DNA of 64,000 nt from WTKD01 sp965243525 (GTDB taxonomy: Bacteria; Spirochaetota; Spirochaetia; WTKD01), in NCBI GenBank assembly GCA_965243525.1, contig OZ251568.1, positions 930,001 through 994,000 on the forward strand. The letters run 5' to 3'. The notes beneath the pieces are model-generated. The model was not told the DNA's origin. It saw nothing but the letters and a program-made list of their open reading frames with translations, and did no database searches. A program made the translations under genes and the position numbers. This document shows, one piece after another, positions 19,746 to 29,116 of the stretch (positions are counted from its first letter, which is position 1; each line of letters opens with the position of its first letter).

Positions 19746-21608
19746 GTGAGGCAGGTAAAAAAGCATCGGTTCATAGTTGTCCCCCTGGTGTATACCATTT
19801 TGTTCTTCGGGTTTGTGTTTCTGCAATTTTCTGGTCAGCTATCCTTTCGAAAGGCAATTGACCCCATTGAAATCACTGGGAAAATCGCTCGCGGCTTCGA
19901 TGAATCATCACCATATATTTCAAGTGCAAACGTAACAGTAATGGGTTTGCGTATGTTTTTTTCTGAACGAAATCCGCTCATCCTCTATTCAAAATCAAGA
20001 GAAAATTCACTGGTGCTTCCCATTAAGTCATATGAAATGAACGAAACATCCCTCACCTTGTTTTTTGATAACACCATTACACTTGCATTCGCAGCCAAAA
20101 GCGATACAGTGGTTGATATAATTCTTGATATTCCAGAGGAATTCACACAATACAGCATCGCGCAAATAAAGATAAACACCTCTTCTCGTTTGAGCACACC
20201 TGTTACTCAGGACACTCCAGAGATCATCGAGTTTGTGTCATCTGACACTAATTATTCCCTGGTGCTTCCTCCTTTTTCTGAATACAACCGAAAAGATAAT
20301 CTCCTGCAAGTGAGTATTGCAACCGAACAGACTGTTCTACGTTTTTCAGAATCTACTGAATCATTTGTACGTATTGATTCGTTGAGTATTCTTGAACAGC
20401 TGAATGAGATTCCCCAGGAATTGTATGAAGCAAGGATAGAATCCTATATTCAGACTGCTTATGAAGGATGGACTACAACCCGGCTCAATGGAGCTTCAGG
20501 AACATGGGATCAATTTACTTCACCGGCAATCTTTTCTGAAAAAATTGTTACCGCAGTGTTGAGCGAGGCTTGGCAAAGAGAGAACGAAACCACCCCTCGT
20601 GCCTACAACGAGTTGGTGACCCGAATGAGAAACATCGTGCAACTCCATCAATCAGAATTGAGCATCGATTCGATGGCGTTTTTGGGCTATATGCGTGACA
20701 TTATTCCCCGACATCTTCTCGCAATAAGTAACCGCATTGAGTCATTACAACAACGGATGATCACCCAAGATATCCGCATTATAGAGCAGTTCGATCTTAT
20801 TGATTTTGTGAGTGTTATCGGAGATGCGGAATTGAATGCTCGTCTAGAAAACTTTTTCCAGTTTCTCGATCCAAACGAATTGCCTCCGGAATATATTATC
20901 TACCTCTTCGAGTTTTATACCCTGCGTGATACCTATCTTCCAAAAACTGAACCCTGGCTCCGCCCATTTAAGAATATTGGTGAACTGTACTTGCTTCCCA
21001 AGATCATTCGTATTGACGATGCAATATTCATAGAAACCAGTGTCAATGAAGTAGACACAGAACTATCGTTGCGCGCGGGGTTATCGTTTATTCGATATGG
21101 TGAAGAAACCAACGATGCCTTATTAGAGAATCTTGGGAGGAACCTCGTCAACGCGGTGCTCAGCCTTCGTAATGAAAACAACACTATCCCTGAATTTTTA
21201 TATCTTGGCACTCGAAACGCTGAAATAAGTCAGTTTCACTTTAATCCAGAACAGATCTATCGCTTTTTACGTATCGATGGGCCATGGCCACATTATACCC
21301 AGATTATCATTCCCGGAGTGGTGAACAGTTGGGCGTGGAGCGTATGTTCCTTATTGAATGCGCAATACACAGAAAACGCATTACGCATCACCGTGAATGC
21401 TCCGATTGATCAAACGAGCTATATTATGTTTGCAAATATCGAACCTTTTGAATCAATGACCTTGTTTGGCCTGGATTGGCGAAACGACCCAAATTTTGAA
21501 CTCTATGCACGCGGAAGATATTACGACGAGACGTTGAAGAGTCTTATGATCAAATACAACGATTCAATAGAAACACGTGCAATGATCCTCAACTATGTTG
21601 AAGAATAA
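19746..21608 (+). CDS. membrane-anchored extracytoplasmic protein of unknown function
   Basis: A protein of 620 residues that I do not recognise. Starting at the GTG at 19746 gives a classic signal anchor: a basic cluster (RQVKKHR), then about 17 hydrophobic residues, then a polar exported domain. An ATG 19 codons upstream is in frame but would add a second hydrophobic stretch and would lie upstream of the likely promoter. The exported part starts with a beta-rich segment of about 200 residues and continues with a long, mostly helical region rich in acidic residues and Asn. Proteins of this kind occur as conserved hypotheticals in spirochaetes; that remark is inference. Confidence 0.7.
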   Translation: MRQVKKHRFIVVPLVYTILFFGFVFLQFSGQLSFRKAIDPIEITGKIARGFDESSPYISSANVTVMGLRMFFSERNPLILYSKSRENSLVLPIKSYEMNETSLTLFFDNTITLAFAAKSDTVVDIILDIPEEFTQYSIAQIKINTSSRLSTPVTQDTPEIIEFVSSDTNYSLVLPPFSEYNRKDNLLQVSIATEQTVLRFSESTESFVRIDSLSILEQLNEIPQELYEARIESYIQTAYEGWTTTRLNGASGTWDQFTSPAIFSEKIVTAVLSEAWQRENETTPRAYNELVTRMRNIVQLHQSELSIDSMAFLGYMRDIIPRHLLAISNRIESLQQRMITQDIRIIEQFDLIDFVSVIGDAELNARLENFFQFLDPNELPPEYIIYLFEFYTLRDTYLPKTEPWLRPFKNIGELYLLPKIIRIDDAIFIETSVNEVDTELSLRAGLSFIRYGEETNDALLENLGRNLVNAVLSLRNENNTIPEFLYLGTRNAEISQFHFNPEQIYRFLRIDGPWPHYTQIIIPGVVNSWAWSVCSLLNAQYTENALRITVNAPIDQTSYIMFANIEPFESMTLFGLDWRNDPNFELYARGRYYDETLKSLMIKYNDSIETRAMILNYVEE

Positions 21609-21743
21609 TGTCCACAGAATGGCTTCCGACTCAGAGCCGCTTAAATACTGTGACTGCCCTATCTTCTGAAGAACTTCTTTGTTATTCCATCCGCACATAT
21701 CGCAGTGCATACACATGCTTTAACTGTCCGAATAATTTTTCTT

Positions 21744-21752
21744 TGATACACT
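21744..21752 (+). promoter_or_regulatory. extended -10 of the histidine-phosphatase gene, leaderless spacing
   Basis: TGATACACT, an extended -10, ends 5 bases before the ATG at 21758. The intervening GAGGT is too close to the ATG to act as a normal ribosome site. No clear -35 is seen, as expected for an extended -10 promoter. Confidence 0.55.
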
Positions 21753-21757
21753 GAGGT

Positions 21758-22441
21758 ATGAATTCATCTTTTATTTCAGAAGCGCTCAAAGCCTTCTATC
21801 CACTACAAAATCCTGTTCACCTCTTTTTCATGCGTCACGGACAAAGCATCGCAAATCGCACACTGACCTTTCAAGGGCGTTCAAATAGCGAGCTTAGCGA
21901 AGAGGGCAGAACCCAGGCAGCCCTGTCGGGTAATTATTTTGCAGACTATGCACTCGATGGGATATATTCATCACCCTTAATCCGAGCCAATGAAACCGCT
22001 CGTATTGCAGTCAAAACATTGGGTCTCGATCCAACCCAGATAGGAATACTTGAAGAGTTACAAGAAATCGACACCGGCATTTTCAGTGATAAATCGATTG
22101 AATCGGTTCGCACCGGACATCCTGAATTATGGCAAGCCTATCAACAAAAGAGTTGGGATGGCGTTCCAGAGGCAGAAGGACAACAATCCTTGCAAGAGCG
22201 AGCTCTGTCAGTTTGGAACATTGTGGCAAAGAAAATTGCCGAAGGAAAGCGGTCAGTTCTTTGTGTCTCCCATGGCGGGATCATGCAATGGATCGTTAAA
22301 ATGAGTTTCACTCAAGAAAGCAGTTGGATGCCGCTGATAAAGATAAATAACTGCGGAATATTTCACTTGTACATTCGGCCATCCGATGATTCCGAATCAA
22401 TTTTGGCAACGTGGCAGGCTTTTAATCATACTCTCTATTGA
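21758..22441 (+). CDS. histidine phosphatase family protein
   Basis: A 227-residue member of the phosphoglycerate mutase-like histidine phosphatase superfamily. The catalytic RHG motif is present near residues 26-28 (FFMRHGQS), followed by the second conserved arginine in SSPLIRANETA, a catalytic Glu region (LEELQEIDTGIFS) and the distal His in VSHGG. The EIDTGIFSD pattern resembles the broad-specificity phosphatases (PhoE, CobC type) more than true phosphoglycerate mutase. The substrate is not determinable. It is a single-gene unit convergent with tkt. Confidence 0.88.
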   Translation: MNSSFISEALKAFYPLQNPVHLFFMRHGQSIANRTLTFQGRSNSELSEEGRTQAALSGNYFADYALDGIYSSPLIRANETARIAVKTLGLDPTQIGILEELQEIDTGIFSDKSIESVRTGHPELWQAYQQKSWDGVPEAEGQQSLQERALSVWNIVAKKIAEGKRSVLCVSHGGIMQWIVKMSFTQESSWMPLIKINNCGIFHLYIRPSDDSESILATWQAFNHTLY

Positions 22442-22499
22442 GTAGTGGATATCAACCACAAGACGAGATGCGTCACCACGATGCGCGCCCCGCATGTAT

Positions 22500-24476
22500 T
22501 TAGTCTAATACGTGTTGTTTCAATCGTTGTGCAACCAGAGCAGCATCAAACCCAAAGGCGGGGCCAAGTTTTTCTGCGGGACCTGAGGCACCAAAGGTTT
22601 CGATGCTCAGAATGTATTCCGGTTTGGTGAAGTATTCCCAAGATTGCGCAATCCCCGCTTCTATCGCGAAAATACGACTGTTTTCCGGGAGAATCTCACG
22701 TTGCAGCTCTTTATTTCGTTTTAGCAGGCTGAGATCAGATACAGAAATAATCCGCGCAGAAATACCTAAGAGCTTCACCGCATCATAGGCGATTGCCAGT
22801 TCAGAGCCGGTTGTTAGAATAACATTTTTTGGATTTTCATCGGTCTGAAATTGTATATAGGCTCCTTTGGAATACGTGTCTCTCCAGTTTTTGTCGTGTT
22901 TTTCAAGTCTACGTAGTTTTTGTCGCGAGACAACGATACAACTTGGTCCTTCGTGCAACAAGGCCATCCGCCAAGCTTCATTTGTTTCTTCTCCATCTGC
23001 CGGCCTCAGCACTACAAGGTTTGGAATTGCGCGGAGTGCAGCAAGATGTTCAATGGGTTGATGCGTTGGACCATCTTCACCAAGAAATATCGAATCGTGG
23101 CTGAATACGTACACAAGTTTTGCATTCATCAAGGCGCTCAAGCGGAGCGCAGGGCGCAGATAATCGCTGAACACCAAAAACGTTGCACAAAACGGGAGAT
23201 GTCCCCCATACAGAGCAATCCCATTTGATGTTGCCGCCATCGCATGCTCGCGTACGCCAAAACGAAATTGTCTGCCTCCAGGATTGTCTTTTTGAAAATC
23301 TTCCAAGGATGCTATGCCAACACCATTTGATCCAGTGAGATCAGCCGATCCGCCGATAAAGGCAGGAAGCAAATTTGCTATTGCCTGCATTGCTGCCTTG
23401 CCTGCATTACGCGTTGCAATGCTTGAACCAACTTCGTATTGCGGAAATGCAATATCACGAATATTTGTTTCCATCGGTAGGTGAAAACGTTCTTGCCATT
23501 CAGCGTATAGTCCGGGATTTTCTTGCTTCCATTCTTCAAAACCTGCTGACCATGTAGCATACCGTTTGTCCGCATGATTTTGTGCTTCCTTGCGGTACTT
23601 CTCAATATCAGAAGGAACATAAAAGGATTGTTCTGGCAATCCAAGCGCTCGTTTAGTTTTAGTAATTTCTTCTGGTCCCACCGGTGCCCCGTGGACTGCC
23701 GCATCGCCTTCCTTTGTGACTAATCCCTTGCCAATCTGGGTGCGACAGAGAATCAAGCTTGGTCGGTTTGTTTCTTGTTTTGCTTGAGCAACGCATTGTT
23801 TGATATCATCGATGTTGTGTCCATCGCAGGACAGGGTTTGCCATTGATATGCATCAAAACGTTGTGCTACATCCTCAGAAAAAGAAAGATCAATGCTTCC
23901 ATCAATGCTAATTCTGTTCGCATCATACAATACGATGAGCTTTCCAAGACCAAGGTGTCCGGCGAGAGAGGCTGCTTCTCCGCTGATGCCTTCCATCATG
24001 CAGCCATCACCTGCAATAACAACGGTATAATGATCAACGATACTATGTTTTTTCGTGTTAAAGCGTGCGCCCAAACTCCGCTCTGCAATGGCAAATCCAA
24101 CCCCGTTTGCAATTCCCTGCCCCAATGGTCCGGTTGTTACTTCAATGCCAAGAGAAGGATCATGTTCAGGATGTCCCGGTGTTCGTGATTGAAATTGCCG
24201 AAAGGAGCGAAGATCATCAAGGCCGAGTGGAAATCCACGTAAATGCAGAAGGCTATAGAGCAATATAGAGGCATGCCCACAGGACAATACAAACCGATCC
24301 CGGTTCTGCCATTGAGGATGCTCTGCATCGATAGCTAATTCCTCAAAAAACAAATAGCTTCCAATTTCAGCAAGTCCCATTGGTGCTCCAGGATGTCCCG
24401 ATTGGGCCTGTTCAACACCATCCATACAAAGTCCCCGCAGGGTAGTCGCAATTGCGTACAAGTCTTTTATGATCAT
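22500..24476 (-). CDS. tkt: transketolase
   Basis: Thiamine-diphosphate enzyme of 658 residues that moves two-carbon ketol units in the non-oxidative pentose phosphate pathway. The N-terminal block (DGVEQAQSGHPGAPMGLAE) holds the conserved catalytic His. The ThDP motif begins with GDGCMMEG and continues to a conserved Asn (DANRISIDG). The middle pyrimidine-binding domain includes FGVREHAMA with the catalytic Glu, and ATFLVFSDY. The C-terminal domain has LTTGSELAIA. The length is normal for a single-chain bacterial transketolase, not the split form. Confidence 0.97.
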   Translation of the reverse strand: MIIKDLYAIATTLRGLCMDGVEQAQSGHPGAPMGLAEIGSYLFFEELAIDAEHPQWQNRDRFVLSCGHASILLYSLLHLRGFPLGLDDLRSFRQFQSRTPGHPEHDPSLGIEVTTGPLGQGIANGVGFAIAERSLGARFNTKKHSIVDHYTVVIAGDGCMMEGISGEAASLAGHLGLGKLIVLYDANRISIDGSIDLSFSEDVAQRFDAYQWQTLSCDGHNIDDIKQCVAQAKQETNRPSLILCRTQIGKGLVTKEGDAAVHGAPVGPEEITKTKRALGLPEQSFYVPSDIEKYRKEAQNHADKRYATWSAGFEEWKQENPGLYAEWQERFHLPMETNIRDIAFPQYEVGSSIATRNAGKAAMQAIANLLPAFIGGSADLTGSNGVGIASLEDFQKDNPGGRQFRFGVREHAMAATSNGIALYGGHLPFCATFLVFSDYLRPALRLSALMNAKLVYVFSHDSIFLGEDGPTHQPIEHLAALRAIPNLVVLRPADGEETNEAWRMALLHEGPSCIVVSRQKLRRLEKHDKNWRDTYSKGAYIQFQTDENPKNVILTTGSELAIAYDAVKLLGISARIISVSDLSLLKRNKELQREILPENSRIFAIEAGIAQSWEYFTKPEYILSIETFGASGPAEKLGPAFGFDAALVAQRLKQHVLD

Positions 24477-24522
24477 ATGCTTCGTGGTATCCTTTGTACT
24501 ATCGTATATCTAAGGAGAATTT

Positions 24523-25617
24523 ATGCATAGCTTTACTATTGCGGTATTACCCGGCGATGGAATTGGCCCAGAAATAATGCAAGAGGCCTTAAAACTCTTA
24601 TCAGTTATTGAAGAACACAGTGATCTTTCATTTCAATGTGTTGAAAAAGATGTAGGTGGCATTGCTATCGATAGGCATGGAATGGCCCTGCCAGAAGATA
24701 CCTTGAACACCTGTCTAGAGAGTGATGCGGTGCTATTTGGCAGCATAGGTGGTCCAAAATGGGAATCACTTCCGCCGCAAGAACAGCCAGAGCGAGCAGC
24801 GCTCCTTGCACTCCGCAAGCAGCTATCGCTGTTTGCCAATCTCCGCCCCTCTCGAATTTACCCTTCTTGTGCTGCAATATCGCCACTCCGCGCAGATATT
24901 GCCAAACGTGGTCTTGATGTCATGATTGTGCGCGAACTCAACAGTGGCATCTATTTTGGACAACCGAAGCATCGATCATCCGATGAAGCATTTGATACTA
25001 TGCGATATAGACGAGAAGAAATAGAACGTATCGCCACCCTTGCTTTCTCTTTGGCTGCAAATCGAAACAAAAAAGTCACTTCGATTGACAAGGCAAACGT
25101 ACTTGAATCCATGGTCTTGTGGAGGGATGTCGTTTCTGAAGTGAGCACTCAATTTCCAGAAATCAGTTGCAACCACATGTATGTGGATAATGCTGCAATG
25201 CAACTCATTGTAAATCCACAACAATTCGACGTCGTCCTGTGCGGAAACCTTTTTGGAGATATTCTTTCAGATGAAGCGGCAGTACTTGGTGGATCACTTG
25301 GCATGCTGCCCAGTGCAAGCATAGCAATGGAAACTACTCAAAGAAAATATCCAAATTTATACGAACCTGCCGGTGGTTCTGCTCCTGACATCGCAGGGCA
25401 AGGAATTGCCAATCCAATCGCACAAATTTTGTCCTTGGCATTACTCATCCGCATAACATGCAAACGCCCAATAATTGCCGATGCGCTTGAACAAGCTGTT
25501 GCAACAACATTGCAAGACGGTGTTTCAACACGCGATATTACGCAAGATGGTTCCCCAGTTTCTACGGCAGAAATGGGAGATGCAATTGCAGAACGATTTA
25601 AGCCCTTGCTTGCTTGA
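24523..25617 (+). CDS. leuB: 3-isopropylmalate dehydrogenase
   Basis: NAD-dependent beta-decarboxylating dehydrogenase of 364 residues acting in leucine synthesis. Family features include LPGDGIGPE at residues 9-17, the substrate loop Arg residues (LRKQLSLFANLRPSR), VRELNSGIYFGQP, the catalytic Lys/Asp region (SIDKANVLESMVLWRDVV) and MYVDNAAMQLI. The ELNSGIYFG segment and the leucine side-chain region distinguish it from isocitrate dehydrogenase. A strong AAGGAG lies 6 bases before the ATG. No leuA, leuC or leuD is nearby, so it is an orphan member here. Confidence 0.95.
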   Translation: MHSFTIAVLPGDGIGPEIMQEALKLLSVIEEHSDLSFQCVEKDVGGIAIDRHGMALPEDTLNTCLESDAVLFGSIGGPKWESLPPQEQPERAALLALRKQLSLFANLRPSRIYPSCAAISPLRADIAKRGLDVMIVRELNSGIYFGQPKHRSSDEAFDTMRYRREEIERIATLAFSLAANRNKKVTSIDKANVLESMVLWRDVVSEVSTQFPEISCNHMYVDNAAMQLIVNPQQFDVVLCGNLFGDILSDEAAVLGGSLGMLPSASIAMETTQRKYPNLYEPAGGSAPDIAGQGIANPIAQILSLALLIRITCKRPIIADALEQAVATTLQDGVSTRDITQDGSPVSTAEMGDAIAERFKPLLA

Positions 25618-25660
25618 AAAATCAATTGATAGTGTACACGTAAAAATCGCGCATCTAGAA

Positions 25661-25792
25661 TCAATCAATGATCTCATCAGATAGCGCGATACTGTAAACA
25701 GTGTGGCATCCTTCCTTTTGGCGGATACGAATAGTTCCCACTGTAGCATTACCACTTGATGCTACAGTTATTGAATACATAGCACGGTTCAT
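25661..25792 (-). CDS. possible small protein downstream of the thioredoxin-like gene
   Basis: A 43-codon frame starting at an ATG reads as a plausible beta-rich mini-protein (alternating hydrophobic residues in MYSITVASSG and GTIRIRQKEG, ending SIALSDEIID). The same frame is open further upstream, with a TTG at 25840 that would give 59 residues and lies beside the stop of the thioredoxin-like gene. I recognise no family. It may be a real translationally coupled small gene, a frameshifted tail of the upstream gene, or chance. Confidence 0.3.
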   Translation of the reverse strand: MNRAMYSITVASSGNATVGTIRIRQKEGCHTVYSIALSDEIID

Positions 25793-25847
25793 ATTTTTTA
25801 ATGGTACTGCACGTAAAATATCACTGAGATATGCAATCAATGCCCAG

Positions 25848-26213
25848 TTACTGATCTGATTTAAGCGCCTGTATAATACGATAAAATTTTCGCTCAGAAA
25901 TAATATTGTACGTCTCCTGGAGAAGGCCATCTTTATAAAATCGAAAATAAGGAATAATAGGATTTTTCCAATGCTGCTCTTTAAACGATCGAAGCTGTTC
26001 AAATGCATCAACCTCGTCATAGATCGATACGAACACCGAAACGCCTTCCGCCGTGGGCATCACCTGTTCCAACCACACTTTGGCACGATGCCAATCGGGA
26101 CACCACCCTTGTGTAAACACAACAACAACGATTGGAGAAGCCTTGCAAATGGCCGATGGCAACTCCTGAGTTTCAAGCAACTCTGTAATATCAGAATGAG
26201 TAATAGTATTCAT
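25848..26213 (-). CDS. thioredoxin-like protein with a single active-site cysteine
   Basis: A 121-residue protein with thioredoxin-fold features: a strand IVVVVFTQGWCPDWHRA with the active-site Cys at 38, a helix, the VFVSIYDEV strand, and a cis-Pro-like IPYFRFYKDG segment followed by the final helix. The usual second Cys of CxxC is replaced by Trp 41 (CPDW). It therefore cannot carry out dithiol-disulfide exchange by the normal route and may act by a monothiol mechanism or as a binding module. It resembles short bacillithiol- or thioredoxin-family proteins of unknown role. A weak TATCCT lies 8 bases before the ATG. Confidence 0.75.
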   Translation of the reverse strand: MNTITHSDITELLETQELPSAICKASPIVVVVFTQGWCPDWHRAKVWLEQVMPTAEGVSVFVSIYDEVDAFEQLRSFKEQHWKNPIIPYFRFYKDGLLQETYNIISERKFYRIIQALKSDQ

Positions 26214-26331
26214 TAAATGAAAGGATAGCCTATTTTTTCAGACCAGACCACTAGTCATTTCACAAAATTACACATAGTATGGCGCACACAGAGAATACGG
26301 TATTATTTAAATTTTTAGGCCTTCCTAATTA

Positions 26332-26374
26332 TTGACTTATTTTTTAGGAACCCCTACAATGAACGAAAATTCAT
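26332..26374 (+). promoter_or_regulatory. promoter and candidate metalloregulator operator of the iron importer
   Basis: TTGACT (26332-26337), 17 bp spacer, TACAAT (26355-26360). An inverted repeat, ATGAA, six bases, TTCAT (26359-26374), overlaps the -10 and the expected start point, where a repressor would block transcription. A second pair, CCTAA...TTAGG, flanks the -35. Iron control is inferred from the operon content; the repeat is not a textbook Fur box. Confidence 0.5.
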
Positions 26375-26394
26375 ACTAGAAAAGGATAGATTAT

Positions 26395-27438
26395 ATGAAA
26401 TTAGTGTATATTCAAAAAATAATCATTTATTCGTTACTCATTGGATTCGCAGTAACCTCTCTATTTCCCATCGGAACAGAAGAAAAGAAGCCGGTTCTCA
26501 ACATTTATAGCGCACGCAATTATGCAAGCGACAAAAAAATAATAAGGCAATTTGAGATAGAAAACAATGTTCAAGTGAATCTTATCACTGGGAAGGCACG
26601 AGAATTGCTCACTCGACTCACCGCTGAGCAAGAAAGCTCAGTCGCTGATGTGCTTATTGTCACTGATGCCGCAGCATTGTCGCAGGCACAACGAGATGGT
26701 CTTTTACAACCTATTGCAATCAAGATCGGACATTTTATCCCTTCGTATATGAAGGCTCAAGATAATTCCTGGATAGCGGTTACCAAACGAGCACGCGTTT
26801 TTTTCTATGATCCAAATAAAAATAACCCAACAGATTTCCCTACTTATGAATCTTTGGGCGATGCTTCTTCGCCATTGCGTGTTGCTGTTCGTTCTAGTGC
26901 AAACGCCTACAATGTGTCGCTTATTGCATCACGATTAGTACTCAACAAAGAAGAAAAAACAACTGCATGGATTCAGGGCTTGGTCAGCAACTTCGCCCGT
27001 GATCCCCAAGGGAATGATCGAGATCAAATGAAACTGGTTGCTGCAGGAGGTGCTGATCTTGCAATCGGTAACACCTATTATTTAGGACTGCTCATTCACT
27101 CAGAAGACCCCGCAGAGCAAACAGTAGGGAAATCATTGCGCATCCACTTTCCTAATCAAGAAACAACCGGAACCCATATCAACATCAGTGGTGTTGGATT
27201 AACCCGTTACGCACCAAACAAAGAATTAGCGGAACATTTTATTAAATACCTTCTCTCGGAAAAATCACAAATGATTTATGCGAACGAGAACTATGAATAT
27301 CCAGTAAATCCGGATGTTGAACCTCACCCAACCGTGGCTTCCTGGGGAAGCTTTGCAGAGTCTGATCTTGATCTATATCAATTCGGATTATATGCTCAAG
27401 ATGCAATAACAATCTCTGAAGAAAACGGATGGTATTGA
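26395..27438 (+). CDS. ferric-iron-type ABC transporter substrate-binding protein
   Basis: A 347-residue periplasmic binding protein of the FutA/AfuA/FbpA class. After a signal peptide the mature protein opens with VLNIYSARNYASDKK, the family-typical first strand and helix. Later conserved parts include VADVLIVTDAAALSQAQRDGLLQP and the Tyr-containing AIGNTYYLGLL, which in relatives supplies the two adjacent tyrosines that ligate Fe3+. The YxxNxNYEYPV-like C-terminal segment (ANENYEYPVNPDV) is also present. The gene heads an operon with a permease and an ATPase. Iron specificity rests on the Tyr pair and family resemblance. Confidence 0.88.
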   Translation: MKLVYIQKIIIYSLLIGFAVTSLFPIGTEEKKPVLNIYSARNYASDKKIIRQFEIENNVQVNLITGKARELLTRLTAEQESSVADVLIVTDAAALSQAQRDGLLQPIAIKIGHFIPSYMKAQDNSWIAVTKRARVFFYDPNKNNPTDFPTYESLGDASSPLRVAVRSSANAYNVSLIASRLVLNKEEKTTAWIQGLVSNFARDPQGNDRDQMKLVAAGGADLAIGNTYYLGLLIHSEDPAEQTVGKSLRIHFPNQETTGTHINISGVGLTRYAPNKELAEHFIKYLLSEKSQMIYANENYEYPVNPDVEPHPTVASWGSFAESDLDLYQFGLYAQDAITISEENGWY

Positions 27439-27451
27439 AAACTAAGCTAAT

Positions 27452-29116
27452 ATGAACGTAGAAGACACAACGAAAATAAGACATTTTCTTGTGTCTTTTT
27501 TTATTCGCAATAAACTAAGCCTTATTCTTGTTTGTATCCTTTTCCTCCCCCTTCTTGCTCTGTTGTTTTTTTCAATGGGATCAGCAGCAAGCACTGCAAT
27601 AAATCAATCGTCATTGCTCCGCTATATTGCAAACAGCCTGACCGTTGGAGTGTTGACCACGCTTGGCAGCCTTATCATCGGAATACCTTGTGCTTGGCTC
27701 GTTTCAACCTATACTTTCCCCGGCAAACGATTGTTTGAACTGTTTTTGATATTTCCAAAGGCGATTCCGGCCTATATCTCAGCCTTTGGATTACGCGAAA
27801 CATTCGCATACCCTGGACTTTTCGCACGAATGCTCTCTGCACTCACTCCAGCGGAACACACTGTTTCACTCTCGATTCATTCAATCTGGGGGCTTGCTCT
27901 CGTGCTATCCCTCGCACTCTATCCCTATATTTATCTTGCTGCACGTGCATCTTTCTTGCAGCAATCAAAAAACCTCTTAGATGCAACAAGGGGATTGGAA
28001 AGCTCTCGAACAAGGGTATTTTTCACCGTTGTTTTGCCGCTATCTCGTCCAGCATTGGGCGCTGTGGCGTGTTTGGTGTTTGTGGAAAGCCTCAACGAAT
28101 ACGGTGCCGCAAGTTATCTTGGAGTGCAAACGCTGACAACGGAAATTTTCAAAGCATGGACCTATGCGTATAATTTTCAATTCGCCCGGCTTTGTTCTCT
28201 ACTTCTCGCCGGTATCGTGCTATTTGTCCTCATCGCAGAAAACAGAAGCTCGAAACATTTTCATTTCACCCCAACCGCACACCCTGTATCTTTCTCACAC
28301 ACTTCCCTGTTAAAACAGCTGAGCATCATGGCTGTTTTGTGCGTTCCAGTCATCTTGGGGTTTATTCTGCCCCTATCACAGCTTGGATATTGGTCCTTCT
28401 TAAAAATTCCTGACTGGAATGCTATTGGGCTGCTTGCTGCCCGGAGCCTTATCATCACAAGCATCACAACAGTCCTATGCCTCGTCACATCGCTGTTGGT
28501 GATAAACCATCACTCCATACTTCGCCTGCAACGTAACACCATTCTCTCTGGCGCCTTGAACATCTGCTATGCGATCCCGGGAGCAGTTATGGCAATTGGC
28601 ATCATCATGTTGCGTGAATCGTTCACGCGTCTCTATGCACAGTTGTTTTTGATTGAGCCCCTCGCAAAAACTGCACTAGGCGGATCGCTCATCATTTTGA
28701 TCTATGGACTGTGTATTCGCTACATCGTTGTTGCCTATGGGCCACTTTATGGCGGATTTTCTACGCGATGTCGACTTTTTGCTGAAGCATCGCGAAGCCT
28801 TGGAAAAAACAATATAGCGACCTTGTTTCACGTGCATGTGCCAATCATGAAACAACTTATCATCGCAACTACCATCCTTACGTTCATAGACATTTTGCGT
28901 GACCTTCCACTGACGATGTTGCTCCAACCCTTCAATTTCACAACCCTTCCCGTTGAAGTGCATTTTTTAATTGAAAACGAATTGGTCATCGATGCAGCGT
29001 TTCCAGCGCTCTGTTTGGTCGTTCTTGGCTTACTTCCCCTATTCTTTTTTGCTAGAATTGAGTCAATACCGTTATGCAACCTTCACAAGAGAAATATATC
29101 GAGATCTCCGGAATAA
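27452..29116 (+). CDS. ferric-iron-type ABC transporter permease (two-domain)
   Basis: A 554-residue permease with two tandem binding-protein-dependent transport domains (about residues 55-260 and 325-540) and roughly twelve membrane helices. An EAA-type loop is present in each half: DATRGLESSRTRVFF and AEASRSLGKNNIATLF; these contact the ATPase. This fused architecture is that of FbpB/AfuB/FutB. It starts 13 bp after the binding-protein gene and its last 43 bp overlap the start of the ATPase gene in another frame, so the ATPase is probably translated by coupling. Confidence 0.9.
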   Translation: MNVEDTTKIRHFLVSFFIRNKLSLILVCILFLPLLALLFFSMGSAASTAINQSSLLRYIANSLTVGVLTTLGSLIIGIPCAWLVSTYTFPGKRLFELFLIFPKAIPAYISAFGLRETFAYPGLFARMLSALTPAEHTVSLSIHSIWGLALVLSLALYPYIYLAARASFLQQSKNLLDATRGLESSRTRVFFTVVLPLSRPALGAVACLVFVESLNEYGAASYLGVQTLTTEIFKAWTYAYNFQFARLCSLLLAGIVLFVLIAENRSSKHFHFTPTAHPVSFSHTSLLKQLSIMAVLCVPVILGFILPLSQLGYWSFLKIPDWNAIGLLAARSLIITSITTVLCLVTSLLVINHHSILRLQRNTILSGALNICYAIPGAVMAIGIIMLRESFTRLYAQLFLIEPLAKTALGGSLIILIYGLCIRYIVVAYGPLYGGFSTRCRLFAEASRSLGKNNIATLFHVHVPIMKQLIIATTILTFIDILRDLPLTMLLQPFNFTTLPVEVHFLIENELVIDAAFPALCLVVLGLLPLFFFARIESIPLCNLHKRNISRSPE

